This document shows, one piece after another, positions 44,783 to 53,850 of a stretch of 64,000 nt of DNA. This DNA comes from Ignavibacteriaceae bacterium (GTDB taxonomy: Bacteria; Bacteroidota; Ignavibacteria; Ignavibacteriales; Ignavibacteriaceae), in assembly GCA_031292455.1 (NCBI GenBank), contig JARLHC010000151.1, forward strand, positions 1-64,000, read 5' to 3'. The stretch's first letter is position 1. Every line of letters begins with the position of its first letter. The translations under genes were made by a program, and so were the position numbers. The notes below the pieces were generated by a model that was not told the origin of the DNA, did no database searches, and saw only the letters and a program-made list of their open reading frames with translations.

Positions 44783-46912
44783 ATGACAGAATTTAATTTG
44801 ATTCAAATTGCTGTTGCAATTCTTTTCCTGCCTCTGGTTGGGTTCGCATTTGTTTTATTCTTCGGAAAGAAAATCAAGAATGCCTACCTTTTCGAAATCA
44901 GTATTATTACTGTTACATTTATACTCACTGCTGTATTATTATTCAATAAGCTTTCCTGGTTCCCGGATAAGAACATAGTCTCTGAATTCAGCTGGATCAG
45001 GATTCAAAATTTGGCGGTGTTAGGCAATATAAGCATTGATCTCGGCTTTCTGCTCGATAATCTTTCAGTTATTATGATCTTTACTGTCGCATTGATCAGT
45101 ATGCTGGTCCATATTTTTTCAATAGCTTATATGAAAGGGGACAGGTTATATAACAGGTACTTTGCCTATCTCGGCCTTTTTACTTTTTCAATGTCCGGTA
45201 TTGTACTTACACACAATATACTGATGATGTATATTTTCTGGGAGCTCGTTGGTATCTCATCTTATCTGCTTATCGGCTTCTGGTACGAAAAGAAATCAGC
45301 ATCTGATGCCGGCAAAAAGGCTTTCCTGGTTAACAGGATAGGAGACATTGGAATGTTTTCAGGTATTATGCTAATATTTAATACATACCATACCTTTACT
45401 TTTGATAAAATATTTACTCAGATGGCAGCCGGAACACTTCCGTTTAACAGCGAATTCTGGCTTACTGTAACAGGACTTCTTTTATTCTGCGGCGCAGTTG
45501 GTAAATCAGCACAATTTCCATTGCATGTGTGGCTTCCCGATGCTATGGAAGGTCCCACACCTGTCAGTGCGCTTATCCATGCAGCAACTATGGTTGCAGC
45601 CGGTGTTTTTCTTGTTTGCCGTATATATCCTATACTTACAGGAAATGCATTATTTATAATTGCGGTAATAGGTGCATTATCGGCAGTAATCCCTGCTACT
45701 ATCGCATTAACTCAGAATGATATCAAAAAGGTACTGGCATACTCTACTGTCAGTCAGTTGGGTTATATGGTAATGGCTTTGGGGGTCGGCGCTTATAAAT
45801 TTGCATTCTTCCACCTTATAACCCATGCATTCTTTAAAGCTTGTTTATTCCTTGGATCTGGTTCTGTAATCCATGCCATGCATCATGAACAGGATATTAC
45901 AAAGATGGGAGGGCTTAAAAAGAAATTGCCTCTTACCTATGCTACCTTCCTGATAGCTTCATTGGCTCTTTCTGGCATTCCCCTTACGTCAGGATTTTTA
46001 AGCAAGGATGGAATTCTGCAGGGTACATTTGCATTTGCTTCCTTAACAGGTCATTGGCTCTTCCCTGCTGCCGGTTTTGCAGTCGCAATGCTTACTGCGT
46101 TTTATATGTTCCGTCTTATTATATTGACTTTCCATGGCGAGCCGAAGAACAAAGAGAAATACGATCATGCTCATGAATCCCCGTTCGTAATGGCTATGCC
46201 GTTAGTGGTATTATCTACATTATCAATTTTCTTCTGGTATACTCCAAACCCGGTAAATGCAGATGCGGGCTGGTTCTTAAGTAAATGGATTAAATCTCCG
46301 GTATTATCGGTTCCACAGAATGCCAGGTATTCATTTATGAAAACCGATGTTGTTTCCTCAGTTAGTAAAGAAGGAATTGCGGATATAAATAACTCGACCA
46401 CAGTCGAAGGAAAAGAAATAGTTTATTCTGAAGCTTATACGGAAGCTATGCATCATGCACACTACCCTGCTATGTTTCTCTCATTATTGGTCGCTGCGTT
46501 GGGTATAGTTTTTGCGTTTATCTTTTATTATTGGAAAAAGATTAGTGCGGATAAGCTTGCAGCAGATATTGAACCCTTATATAAACTGTCATTTAACAAA
46601 TGGTATTTTGATGAAATCTACAATGCAACCGCAGTAGCTTTCACTATGGGGTCAAGCAGGTTCTTGGCATGGTTTGATATGAATATTGTGGATGGAGCTG
46701 TTAACGGCGTTGCGACAGTTACCAGATGGACATCCTCCTTTACTGGTAAGTTTGACAGTGTTATAGTGGATGGTCTCGTTAATTTAGTTGCTTATTTCAG
46801 TGGCTTCATCGGACTTATTTTAAGAAGATTCCAGACCGGAAAGGTCCAAACATATCTTGTATTAGTTGTGTTTTCCTTAGTAATAATATTGTATTTATTT
46901 AAGACATTTTAG
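44783..46912 (+). CDS. nuoL: NADH-quinone oxidoreductase subunit L (antiporter-like)
   Basis: 709 residues with about 16 membrane spans, including the long lateral helix and its anchor at the C-terminus. Antiporter-family segments: FWELVGISSYLLIGFWYEKKSA, FCGAVGKSAQFPLHVWLPDAMEGPTPVSALIHAATMVAAG (pumping Lys in GKSAQ) and STVSQLGYMVMALG. A roughly 90-residue periplasmic/cytosolic insertion with poor conservation lies at about 500-570. It is longer than the E. coli form (613 residues), as in many Bacteroidetes-group NuoL. Confidence 0.96.
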   Translation: MTEFNLIQIAVAILFLPLVGFAFVLFFGKKIKNAYLFEISIITVTFILTAVLLFNKLSWFPDKNIVSEFSWIRIQNLAVLGNISIDLGFLLDNLSVIMIFTVALISMLVHIFSIAYMKGDRLYNRYFAYLGLFTFSMSGIVLTHNILMMYIFWELVGISSYLLIGFWYEKKSASDAGKKAFLVNRIGDIGMFSGIMLIFNTYHTFTFDKIFTQMAAGTLPFNSEFWLTVTGLLLFCGAVGKSAQFPLHVWLPDAMEGPTPVSALIHAATMVAAGVFLVCRIYPILTGNALFIIAVIGALSAVIPATIALTQNDIKKVLAYSTVSQLGYMVMALGVGAYKFAFFHLITHAFFKACLFLGSGSVIHAMHHEQDITKMGGLKKKLPLTYATFLIASLALSGIPLTSGFLSKDGILQGTFAFASLTGHWLFPAAGFAVAMLTAFYMFRLIILTFHGEPKNKEKYDHAHESPFVMAMPLVVLSTLSIFFWYTPNPVNADAGWFLSKWIKSPVLSVPQNARYSFMKTDVVSSVSKEGIADINNSTTVEGKEIVYSEAYTEAMHHAHYPAMFLSLLVAALGIVFAFIFYYWKKISADKLAADIEPLYKLSFNKWYFDEIYNATAVAFTMGSSRFLAWFDMNIVDGAVNGVATVTRWTSSFTGKFDSVIVDGLVNLVAYFSGFIGLILRRFQTGKVQTYLVLVVFSLVIILYLFKTF

Positions 46913-46934
46913 TTAGAAATTTAGGTAAACAGAG

Positions 46935-48539
46935 ATGGGAAATTTTCCAATATTATCGTTCATAACATTCCTTCCAATAGCAGGAATGATCATCATTTTG
47001 CTTTTACCCAAAGCTCAAACCCTCGCAATGAAAAGCATTACGCTCATAATAACCGGAATCCAGGTTATTTTAGCTGGCTTTTTATTGTACCATTACAATT
47101 ATGGAATGGGAGGAATAAATAATCCTGCTACATTTCAATACATTGAGAAGTTCAGATGGATTGAGATAACCGGATTCTCATGGATCGGTAAAATCAAGAT
47201 TGATTATTTCCTCGGTATCGATGGATTAAGTATTCCAATGGTACTGCTTACAGCTATAATATCCTTTATCGCCACTTTGGCTTCGTGGAAAATAGATAAA
47301 GCTGTGAAAGGTTATTTCGCTCTGTACCTTTTGCTTGTTACAGGGATGATGGGTGTTTTTGTGGCCCTGGATTTCTTCCTGTTCTATGTATTCTGGGAAT
47401 TGATGCTTTTACCAATGTACTTCTTAATTGGAATCTGGGGAGGTCCAAGAAGAGAATATGCTGCTATCAAGTTCTTCCTGTACACTTTGCTTGGATCAGT
47501 TTTTATTTTATTGGTTGTTATCGGTCTGTACTTCAGCACAATGGAGACTCTTGTCGACGGTTCGAAAGTGTTTACCTTCAATATGCTTTCAATGATGGAT
47601 ACGCATAATTTTGTTGCCAACGGAATTCTGTCTCCTATGAATCCCCACAACCTTAGATTGATAGCTTATATAGCATTGTTTATCGGGTTTGCAATTAAAA
47701 TCCCTATGTTCCCTTTCCATACATGGCTGCCCGATGCACACGTGGAAGCACCAACTGCAATCAGCGTTATTCTTGCGGGTGTTCTTCTGAAAATGGGAAC
47801 TTATGGAATATTAAGAGTTTGCTACCCGGTATTTCCAGATATCACCCTCAAACTTGTATGGTGGATTGGTGCTTTCGGAATGATAAATATTATCTACGGT
47901 GCTCTATGTGCAATGGCTCAGAAGGATTTCAAAAAACTTATCGCCTACTCCTCTGTTTCACATATGGGATTTGTAATGCTGGGTATGGCCTCCCTTAATA
48001 CAATCGGAATTTCCGGCGCAGTACTCCAGATGTTCAACCACGGAACAATAACTGCAATGCTCTTTATTATTGTGGGTGTTATTTACGATAGGGCACACAC
48101 AAGAGAAATTGATGCGTTCGGCGGATTAGCCACTCAAATGCCTATTTATACAGGCTTTGTAACCTTAGCTTTCTTCGCAGCTATAGGTCTCCCGGGATTA
48201 AGCGGTTTCATTTCTGAATCCTTTGTCTTCCTTGGTGGTTTTGCTTTTGAAACTATAAGAGTTATCACCGTTATCTCTACTCTCGGTTTACTGCTTGGAG
48301 CGGGCTATATGCTTTGGACTCTTCAGAGAATTTACCTCGGGACGGTTCCGGAAAAATGGAAACTTCTTAAAGATCTCGATTTCCGTGAATACGCTATGCT
48401 TGTTCCATTAAGCGTTATAATAATATTCCTGGGAGTTTATCCTTCATTTATGCTTAACCTTATGAATTCATCGGTTAATTCAATGGTTAAATTCATGATG
48501 GATTCCAGAGCTCTTTACAGCAGTATAACAGGATTTTAA
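46935..48539 (+). CDS. nuoM: NADH-quinone oxidoreductase subunit M (antiporter-like)
   Basis: 534 residues, 14 membrane spans. Conserved features: FYVFWELMLLPMYFLIGIWGG (with the membrane Glu), GFAIKIPMFPFHTWLPDAHVEAPTAISVILAGVLLKMGTYG (pumping Lys residues in AIKIP and LKMG), and YSSVSHMGFVMLGM. Starts 22 bp after nuoL; nuoN follows by 2 bp. Confidence 0.96.
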   Translation: MGNFPILSFITFLPIAGMIIILLLPKAQTLAMKSITLIITGIQVILAGFLLYHYNYGMGGINNPATFQYIEKFRWIEITGFSWIGKIKIDYFLGIDGLSIPMVLLTAIISFIATLASWKIDKAVKGYFALYLLLVTGMMGVFVALDFFLFYVFWELMLLPMYFLIGIWGGPRREYAAIKFFLYTLLGSVFILLVVIGLYFSTMETLVDGSKVFTFNMLSMMDTHNFVANGILSPMNPHNLRLIAYIALFIGFAIKIPMFPFHTWLPDAHVEAPTAISVILAGVLLKMGTYGILRVCYPVFPDITLKLVWWIGAFGMINIIYGALCAMAQKDFKKLIAYSSVSHMGFVMLGMASLNTIGISGAVLQMFNHGTITAMLFIIVGVIYDRAHTREIDAFGGLATQMPIYTGFVTLAFFAAIGLPGLSGFISESFVFLGGFAFETIRVITVISTLGLLLGAGYMLWTLQRIYLGTVPEKWKLLKDLDFREYAMLVPLSVIIIFLGVYPSFMLNLMNSSVNSMVKFMMDSRALYSSITGF

Positions 48540-48541
48540 AT

Positions 48542-50044
48542 ATGAATGTAGATTATCTTGTAAACAGCCTTTATCTAATAAAACCTGAATTAGCAATTGC
48601 TTCAGCATTAGTTCTGCTGGTACTTATTGATCTGATTATGGGAAACAATAAAAAATTCCTCCCATACGTTGCTATAGCCGGTCTGATTGCTGCGGCATAT
48701 TTTATTATCGGGCAGTTTGGCATGAACTCTTTAGCTTTTGTTTCAAAAAGCAATAAAGGAATGATAATCGCAGATCCATTCGGAGCTTTTTTCAAAGGGA
48801 TTGTAGTTTTTGCATCTCTCTTTGTCGTTTATTTTTCGATTAAATCTGATGAAATAAAAGCTTCATTCGAGAGGCATGGAGAATATTATACTCTTATTTT
48901 CGGGATGATCCTTGGAATGTTCTTTATGATCTCTGCTTCTGACCTGATATTAATTTACATTTCTCTTGAACTGGTTTCATTTTCAAGTTATGTTCTGGCA
49001 GGATTTACAAAAACAGCTCTCCGCAATAGCGAAGCTGCCTTAAAATATGTTATTTACGGCGGAGTTTCCTCAGGTATAATGCTCTTCGGTATCTCAATTC
49101 TCTATGGCATTACCGGAAGTACAAATTTATATGAGATCAATTCGCTTATTCAATCGTCCTCAATTCCAAACCTTACATTCATATTATCAGGCATTTTGAT
49201 CTTCGTCGGTATTGGATACAAAATCTCTGCCGCACCTTTCCATTTCTGGACTCCTGATGTTTATGAAGGTGCCCCTATTACAATTACTGCATTCTTGTCG
49301 GTTGCAAGTAAGGCAGCCGGATTCGCTTTATTAATTAGATTTATAAAGATTACTTTTATTAAATCTGTAGACAGTGCCGGATACTGGCAGTTGGTGGATC
49401 TCATCGACTGGAAAACATTCTTTATTTTCCTTTCGATTATTACTATGACATTAGGAAATTTCGCTGCACTATGGCAGGATAACCTTAAAAGAATGCTTGC
49501 ATATTCAAGCATCGCACACGCAGGTTATCTCTTATTGGGGATGGCCGTTCTGTCTAATCAGGGAATGATTGCCATTATAATCTACTTCGCCGTTTATGCA
49601 ATTACGAATCTTGGCGCTTTCTTTGTTGTTATGCTGATAGCAAACAAAATCGGATCAGAGAATATCGATGATTATAAAGGACTCGGTTATTCACAGCCAT
49701 TTTTAGGTGTATCGCTTGCTATTTTCCTGATTTCTCTTACAGGTCTTCCGCCTACGGCAGGGTTCATTGGCAAACTTTATTTATTTATTGCCCTTGTAGA
49801 TGCTAAAATGATTACTCTGGCTGTTATTGCCCTCCTCAACAGTGTTGTTGCACTTTATTATTATATCAGAGTCCTTAAGAATTTATTCCTTTCAAGACCT
49901 GCAAACGGAACTTTTGAGTTTAAGGTAAGCTTTTCTAACGGTTTAGTTCTGGTACTGCTTGCTGCACCTATAATTATCCTCGGAATATATTTTACTCCTT
50001 TGGTAGATCTTGCTAAGAATTCAATGCAGATATTAGGTTTTTAA
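48542..50044 (+). CDS. nuoN: NADH-quinone oxidoreductase subunit N (antiporter-like)
   Basis: 500 residues, 14 membrane spans. Segments typical of NuoN: IYISLELVSFSSYVLAGF, GIGYKISAAPFHFWTPDVYEGAPITITAFLSVASKAAGFA (Lys in GYKIS and ASKAAG) and YSSIAHAGYLLLGMAV. Its stop codon lies inside the loop of a large inverted repeat. It is the last gene of nuoABCDHIJKLMN; no nuoE, nuoF or nuoG is present in the window. Confidence 0.96.
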   Translation: MNVDYLVNSLYLIKPELAIASALVLLVLIDLIMGNNKKFLPYVAIAGLIAAAYFIIGQFGMNSLAFVSKSNKGMIIADPFGAFFKGIVVFASLFVVYFSIKSDEIKASFERHGEYYTLIFGMILGMFFMISASDLILIYISLELVSFSSYVLAGFTKTALRNSEAALKYVIYGGVSSGIMLFGISILYGITGSTNLYEINSLIQSSSIPNLTFILSGILIFVGIGYKISAAPFHFWTPDVYEGAPITITAFLSVASKAAGFALLIRFIKITFIKSVDSAGYWQLVDLIDWKTFFIFLSIITMTLGNFAALWQDNLKRMLAYSSIAHAGYLLLGMAVLSNQGMIAIIIYFAVYAITNLGAFFVVMLIANKIGSENIDDYKGLGYSQPFLGVSLAIFLISLTGLPPTAGFIGKLYLFIALVDAKMITLAVIALLNSVVALYYYIRVLKNLFLSRPANGTFEFKVSFSNGLVLVLLAAPIIILGIYFTPLVDLAKNSMQILGF

Positions 50045-50068
50045 TTATTAATAATAACCTAATATCTG
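50027..50068 (+). terminator. Large hairpin across the nuoN stop codon
   Basis: CAGATATTAGGTT (50027-50039) pairs perfectly with AACCTAATATCTG (50056-50068), 13 bp with a 16-nt loop holding the TAA stop. No T-run follows, so it may act as a 3'-end stabiliser or a factor-dependent terminator rather than a standard intrinsic one. It marks the end of the nuo operon. Confidence 0.6.
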
Positions 50069-50425
50069 TGCTATTCGTCACGGCCAACTTCCTCTTTTTC
50101 TACATTCTGCCCTTTATAAAACCTTCAAATCTGATTCATTTATATATTCTTGCATAATGAGATTCAGTATTCACAATGCCAGCTCTATGCTGTAAAAATG
50201 CGGGCTATATACGGTCTATATAGGGAGCACTGGCTTTGCACTCCTGGTTCATTCCCTTATCACCTGCCTTACCCCCCACTTCTTGTATCTGTTTTCTTCT
50301 TTTAACTTAAATTTTGATGGTTATGATATGTATTACATATAAATTATCCTCCTTTTGGATATTTGTTTTTAAGAAAGGAATTATTTAGGTTTAATAAGAC
50401 TTATTTAGTCCTATATCAATTATCT
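50045..50425. other. 381-bp gap between nuoN and the Rrf2 regulator gene
   Basis: After the nuoN hairpin the region has a 7-bp inverted repeat CTATATA-CGGTC-TATATAG (50205-50223), a T/C-rich stretch, and just before the Rrf2 gene a candidate operator (50381-50412). No gene was recognised; the in-frame codons 50363-50425 upstream of the regulator are treated as leader, not protein. Confidence 0.55.
50381..50412 (+). promoter_or_regulatory. Candidate Rrf2 autoregulatory site
   Basis: TTATTTAG occurs at 50381 and again at 50401, 20 bp apart, enclosing a dyad AATAAG-A-CTTATT (50393-50405). It ends about 14 bp before the chosen ATG of the Rrf2 gene. Rrf2 regulators usually repress their own promoters through such dyads; the link here is inferred from position. 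Confidence 0.35.
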
Positions 50426-50839
50426 ATGCTAAAACTTTCAAAGAAAACAGAATACGCTCTGATGGCTGTCAAATTCATGGCTAGAAATGCGGCCGATGGT
50501 AGTGTCACTGCCAAGGAAATATCCGAAGGATATAATATTCCCTATGATCTGTTATCTAAAGTTTTACAACAGCTTACTCATAAAAAACTTGTAAATTCTT
50601 TTCAGGGTATTAAAGGTGGATATACTTTAAACCATGATCCTGAAAATGTGACCCTATTCGACATTATCAGCGCTGTTGAACCGAATTACCAGATTACCGA
50701 TTGTTTTCAGGAAGGAAGCACCGAAAAAGACTGTACCTATATTAACTGCTGCATGATTCGCGATCCTTTAGCAAAAGTACAAAAAGAGATAGATAAATTG
50801 TTTAAAGCAGTAACTATTCAGCAGATATTATGGCCATAA
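50426..50839 (+). CDS. Rrf2 family transcriptional regulator (IscR-like)
   Basis: 137 residues from the ATG at 50426, which gives MLKLSKKTEYALMAVKFMARN, the standard Rrf2 start; the frame extends 21 codons upstream without homology. A winged helix (TAKEISEGYNIPYDLLSKVLQQLTHKKLV) is followed by GIKGGYTL and by a Cys group (C-x9-C-x4-C-C in DCFQ...KDCTYINCC), likely Fe-S ligands. It overlaps the cysteine desulfurase gene by 10 bp, so it probably senses Fe-S or redox status and controls this operon. Confidence 0.9.
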   Translation: MLKLSKKTEYALMAVKFMARNAADGSVTAKEISEGYNIPYDLLSKVLQQLTHKKLVNSFQGIKGGYTLNHDPENVTLFDIISAVEPNYQITDCFQEGSTEKDCTYINCCMIRDPLAKVQKEIDKLFKAVTIQQILWP

Positions 50840-52023
50840 AGTTCCCGATATATATGGACAATAATGCGACAACGCAGGTCGATCCTGAAGTGTTTGAAGC
50901 AATGAAACACTGGTTTATGGAAAAGTACGGTAATGCATCCAGCAAGGATCATTCATTCGGCTGGGAAGCAGAAGCAGTTGTTGAACTTTCCCGTAACCAA
51001 ATCGGTACCTTGATAAATGCCGGGGGATCAGAAATAATATTTACCGGAGGCGCTACTGAATCTATAAACCTGGTTCATTTTGGTATTGCAGAGTCTTATC
51101 AAAACAGAGGAAAGAAAATAATAACTTCTGCTATTGAACATAGCGCCGTAATAGATTCATTAAAAGAATTGGAAAAGAAAGGTTTCGAATTAATTTCCCT
51201 CAACGTTGACAGCGAAGGGTTGATTGATATTGACGAATTAAAGGAACTTGCGGATAAGAATACATTATTGGTTTCAATAATGACCGCAAATAATGAGATA
51301 GGAATTATAAATGACATAGCTGCAATCGGCAGCTTCTGCAAAGAGAAAAATATTTTCTTTCATACTGATGCTACGCAGGCGGTCGGTAAGATCCCGTTTG
51401 ATGCAAAAGCTCTCAATGCGGACCTGGTATCTTTCTCCGGCCATAAATTCTACGGCCCGAAAGGAATCGGTGTCCTCTACATAAATAAAGACAGGAGAAT
51501 TAAACTGCATCCCAGATTATTCGGCGGAGGACAGGAAAATGGGTTGCGCTCCGGAACCTTAAATGTTCCTGCAATTGCCGGCATCGGTAAAGCAGCGGAA
51601 ATCTGTATGACTAAAATGAAGGATGAATCCGTAAGGATTGAGTATTTAAGGAACAAGCTGCTTAACGGAATTGTAGAAAAGTTAGATGGTGTTAAAGTAA
51701 ACGGTTCACTCGAAAAAAGATTATCGAATAATCTGAATTTATGTTTCAGCTATGTTAAAGCAGAAAATCTGATTCTGAAGATGAGAGATGTTGCAATATC
51801 TACAGGTGCTGCCTGCACCTCCGCTTCTCTAAAACCGAATCATGTACTTAAAGCACTTGGACTTAGACCCGATGAGATAAAAAACTCAATCCGGTTCGGG
51901 CTTGGAAGGTTTACTTCTGAAGAAGAGGTCGATTATGTAATTAACCGTATTATCGTTACTGTTAATGAACTAAGATCATATTCCCCGGAATACATTTTAA
52001 GTAATAAAATAACAATAAATTAA
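50830..52023 (+). CDS. iscS: Cysteine desulfurase (NifS/IscS type)
   Basis: 397 residues. It mobilises sulfur from cysteine as a persulfide for Fe-S assembly. PLP motifs: MDNNATTQVDPEV, GGATESINL, HTDATQAVGKIPFD, SFSGHKFYGPKGIGVLYI (PLP Lys in the SGHKFYGP motif) and the persulfide Cys in STGAACTSASLKPNHVL. The short loop around ACTSAS is group I. Followed 6 bp later by a small unknown gene and then an A-type carrier. IscS versus NifS naming is by family only; no nif genes are present. Confidence 0.94.
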   Translation: MAIKFPIYMDNNATTQVDPEVFEAMKHWFMEKYGNASSKDHSFGWEAEAVVELSRNQIGTLINAGGSEIIFTGGATESINLVHFGIAESYQNRGKKIITSAIEHSAVIDSLKELEKKGFELISLNVDSEGLIDIDELKELADKNTLLVSIMTANNEIGIINDIAAIGSFCKEKNIFFHTDATQAVGKIPFDAKALNADLVSFSGHKFYGPKGIGVLYINKDRRIKLHPRLFGGGQENGLRSGTLNVPAIAGIGKAAEICMTKMKDESVRIEYLRNKLLNGIVEKLDGVKVNGSLEKRLSNNLNLCFSYVKAENLILKMRDVAISTGAACTSASLKPNHVLKALGLRPDEIKNSIRFGLGRFTSEEEVDYVINRIIVTVNELRSYSPEYILSNKITIN

Positions 52024-52029
52024 TCTATT

Positions 52030-52335
52030 ATGGAAGAGACAACAACTAAATATTCCGACGTTTTGAAAGATGAATATATAATATTTCTGAATTATCTGAA
52101 AGCAAGGCTTCCGGCATTTCATAATTCAAATCTTTTTTTCAGAGATTTTCATTATGCTGTAAAGAATTTCCTTGAAATTAAGAATATGAAGGTTACTTAT
52201 GCTAAATCGGAACAGCTTGCTAAAGAATTTTCAGAATTCCTTGAGAGTAAAAAGATTTTAATTAAAGTTTCTGAGCTTGGATGGAAACTAAATTTCCCTG
52301 ACTTTACTACTGCCAAGCCCGGCGATCCGTTTTGA
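52030..52335 (+). CDS. Small unknown protein in the Fe-S assembly operon
   Basis: 101 residues, soluble, predicted mostly helical, no Cys at all, ending LGWKLNFPDFTTAKPGDPF. I recognise no domain. It starts 6 bp after the cysteine desulfurase stop and is followed by an A-type carrier gene, so co-expression is nearly certain. It has no Cys ligand, so it is not an IscU-like scaffold. A desulfurase partner or an adaptor (as ISD11/YfhJ-like proteins are elsewhere) is a thought only. Confidence 0.7.
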   Translation: MEETTTKYSDVLKDEYIIFLNYLKARLPAFHNSNLFFRDFHYAVKNFLEIKNMKVTYAKSEQLAKEFSEFLESKKILIKVSELGWKLNFPDFTTAKPGDPF

Positions 52336-52416
52336 GTTTCAGTTTTCCGTTAAACAAATATCAATTCCCTGTTTGGGAATATATAATCAATATATAAAAT
52401 TATTTTGGAGAAGATA

Positions 52417-52767
52417 ATGTCAGAGATTCAAATACAAAATGATATTACAATAACAAGTAAAGCCGCTAAAGAAATTCATAAAATAATGGAAGAGAATAAT
52501 TTTACCCCCGATGTAGGACTCAGAGTCGGCGTAAAAGGGGGCGGTTGTTCTGGACTTACTTATGTCATGGGTTTTGATCCCGAGTTCCGTGAAGGTGATA
52601 CACTCATAGAACAGGATAATATCAGGCTTTACGTGGATGGTAAAAGTCTCTTCTACTTAATGGGAACTGAACTCGATTTTACAGATGGCCTGAATGGCAA
52701 GGGATTCACTTTCAATAATCCGAATGCGAAGAAAACATGCGGTTGCGGTGAATCATTCGGAGTTTAA
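52417..52767 (+). CDS. A-type iron-sulfur carrier (IscA/ErpA family)
   Basis: 116 residues from the ATG at 52417, placed 6 bp after TGGAG; a TTG at 52405 overlaps that site and is rejected. The three ligand Cys are visible: KGGGCSGLTYVM and the C-terminal KTCGCGESF. It carries or inserts Fe-S clusters. The name ErpA, IscA or SufA cannot be settled from sequence. It probably shares the Rrf2 transcript. Confidence 0.92.
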   Translation: MSEIQIQNDITITSKAAKEIHKIMEENNFTPDVGLRVGVKGGGCSGLTYVMGFDPEFREGDTLIEQDNIRLYVDGKSLFYLMGTELDFTDGLNGKGFTFNNPNAKKTCGCGESFGV

Positions 52768-52789
52768 TAATAAATAAGTAGTATGCATT

Positions 52790-53515
52790 ATGAAAAGGAG
52801 TAAATTTTTATTTTCACTTGCGGCCATTCCTCTTGCAGCAGGATTAAGTCCCTTATCTAAAAGTTTAAATAGTTTAGTCAATCAAAATGAAAGGAGTAAA
52901 AATACCATGTCCAAATTTGAATTGCCCCCTCTCCCCTATTCTTACGATGCCCTTGAACCGTATATAGATAAAATGACAATGGAAATACATCATGATAAAC
53001 ATCATGCTGCCTACGTTGCCAACTTTAATAAAGCAATTGAAGGAACTGCCGCTGAAGGCAAGACTATTGAGGAGATATTTAAGAATGTTTCAAAATATCC
53101 TATAGCCGTAAAAAATAACGGCGGAGGAGTTTATAATCACTCTATGTTCTGGAAAGTTATGAAGAAAAATGGTGGCGGCGCTCCCACCGGCGCTTTGGCC
53201 GATGCTATAAATTCATCATTTGGTTCATTTGACGATTTTAAAACAACATTTAATAATGCTGCTACAACCCGTTTCGGCTCTGGCTGGGCCTGGCTGATAG
53301 TTAAGGACGGAAAGCTTGCAGTAATTTCAACTGCTAATCAGGATAACCCTCTTATGGATAATGCGGAAACTAAAGGCACTCCTATCTTCCTCATGGACGT
53401 CTGGGAACATGCTTATTACCTGAAGTATCAGAACAGGCGCCCTGAATATATCGCTAATTTCTGGAATGTTATAAACTGGGATGAGGTAAATAAAAATTTC
53501 GCATCAGCTAAATAA
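52790..53515 (+). CDS. Fe/Mn superoxide dismutase with an N-terminal signal-like extension
   Basis: 241 residues. The SOD core starts at residue 40 ([20 protein letters not shown]) with metal ligands in [18 protein letters not shown] and [17 protein letters not shown] and the Gln in STANQDNPL point to the Mn or cambialistic type. The first 39 residues ([20 protein letters not shown]...) look like an export signal. The internal ATG at 52907 has a better SD (AAGGAG, 52891-52896) than the outer ATG at 52790, so both forms may be made. A strong terminator follows. Confidence 0.93.
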   Translation: MKRSKFLFSLAAIPLAAGLSPLSKSLNSLVNQNERSKNTMSKFELPPLPYSYDALEPYIDKMTMEIHHDKHHAAYVANFNKAIEGTAAEGKTIEEIFKNVSKYPIAVKNNGGGVYNHSMFWKVMKKNGGGAPTGALADAINSSFGSFDDFKTTFNNAATTRFGSGWAWLIVKDGKLAVISTANQDNPLMDNAETKGTPIFLMDVWEHAYYLKYQNRRPEYIANFWNVINWDEVNKNFASAK

Positions 53516-53850
53516 AGATATGTGTTTACATACTGTGCTGTATGCAGAATCTTTTAGAATGATTTTGATGATAAAATGATAGGACTAAAATATATGTAAG
53601 GTTCCCCGAGTAACCGGGAATGACTGTTATGTGCCCCGCTCTGCGGGGCTTTTTATTGAACTTTATACAAATCAGGATAATTGGTATTTTTAATAATTAA
53701 TGAGTATGAACAAAATTGTCCCATATTTCCTCTTATGCTGGTTATTTATGCCGATCCAGATATCCTCTTCATATTTTCGAAGAGAGGTATAAATAAATTA
53801 TCGATAGACCTTAATCTAAATTTATTGCAGAATCGTGTGATGGTAAGTTA
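53516..53850. other. 335-bp gap between sod and the membrane cytochrome gene
   Basis: Contains the sod terminator (53633-53654) and, further on, a CTCTTC/GAAGAG hairpin (53765-53784) without a T-run, which may mark the 3' end of the minus-strand respiratory operon. A plus-strand frame (53681-53896) running into the end of the cytochrome gene is taken as chance. Confidence 0.55.
53633..53654 (+). terminator. Intrinsic terminator of the sod gene
   Basis: GCCCCGC-TCT-GCGGGGC, a perfect 7-bp GC stem (53633-53639 with 53643-53649), then five T (53650-53654). It is 118 bp after the sod stop. Confidence 0.88.
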
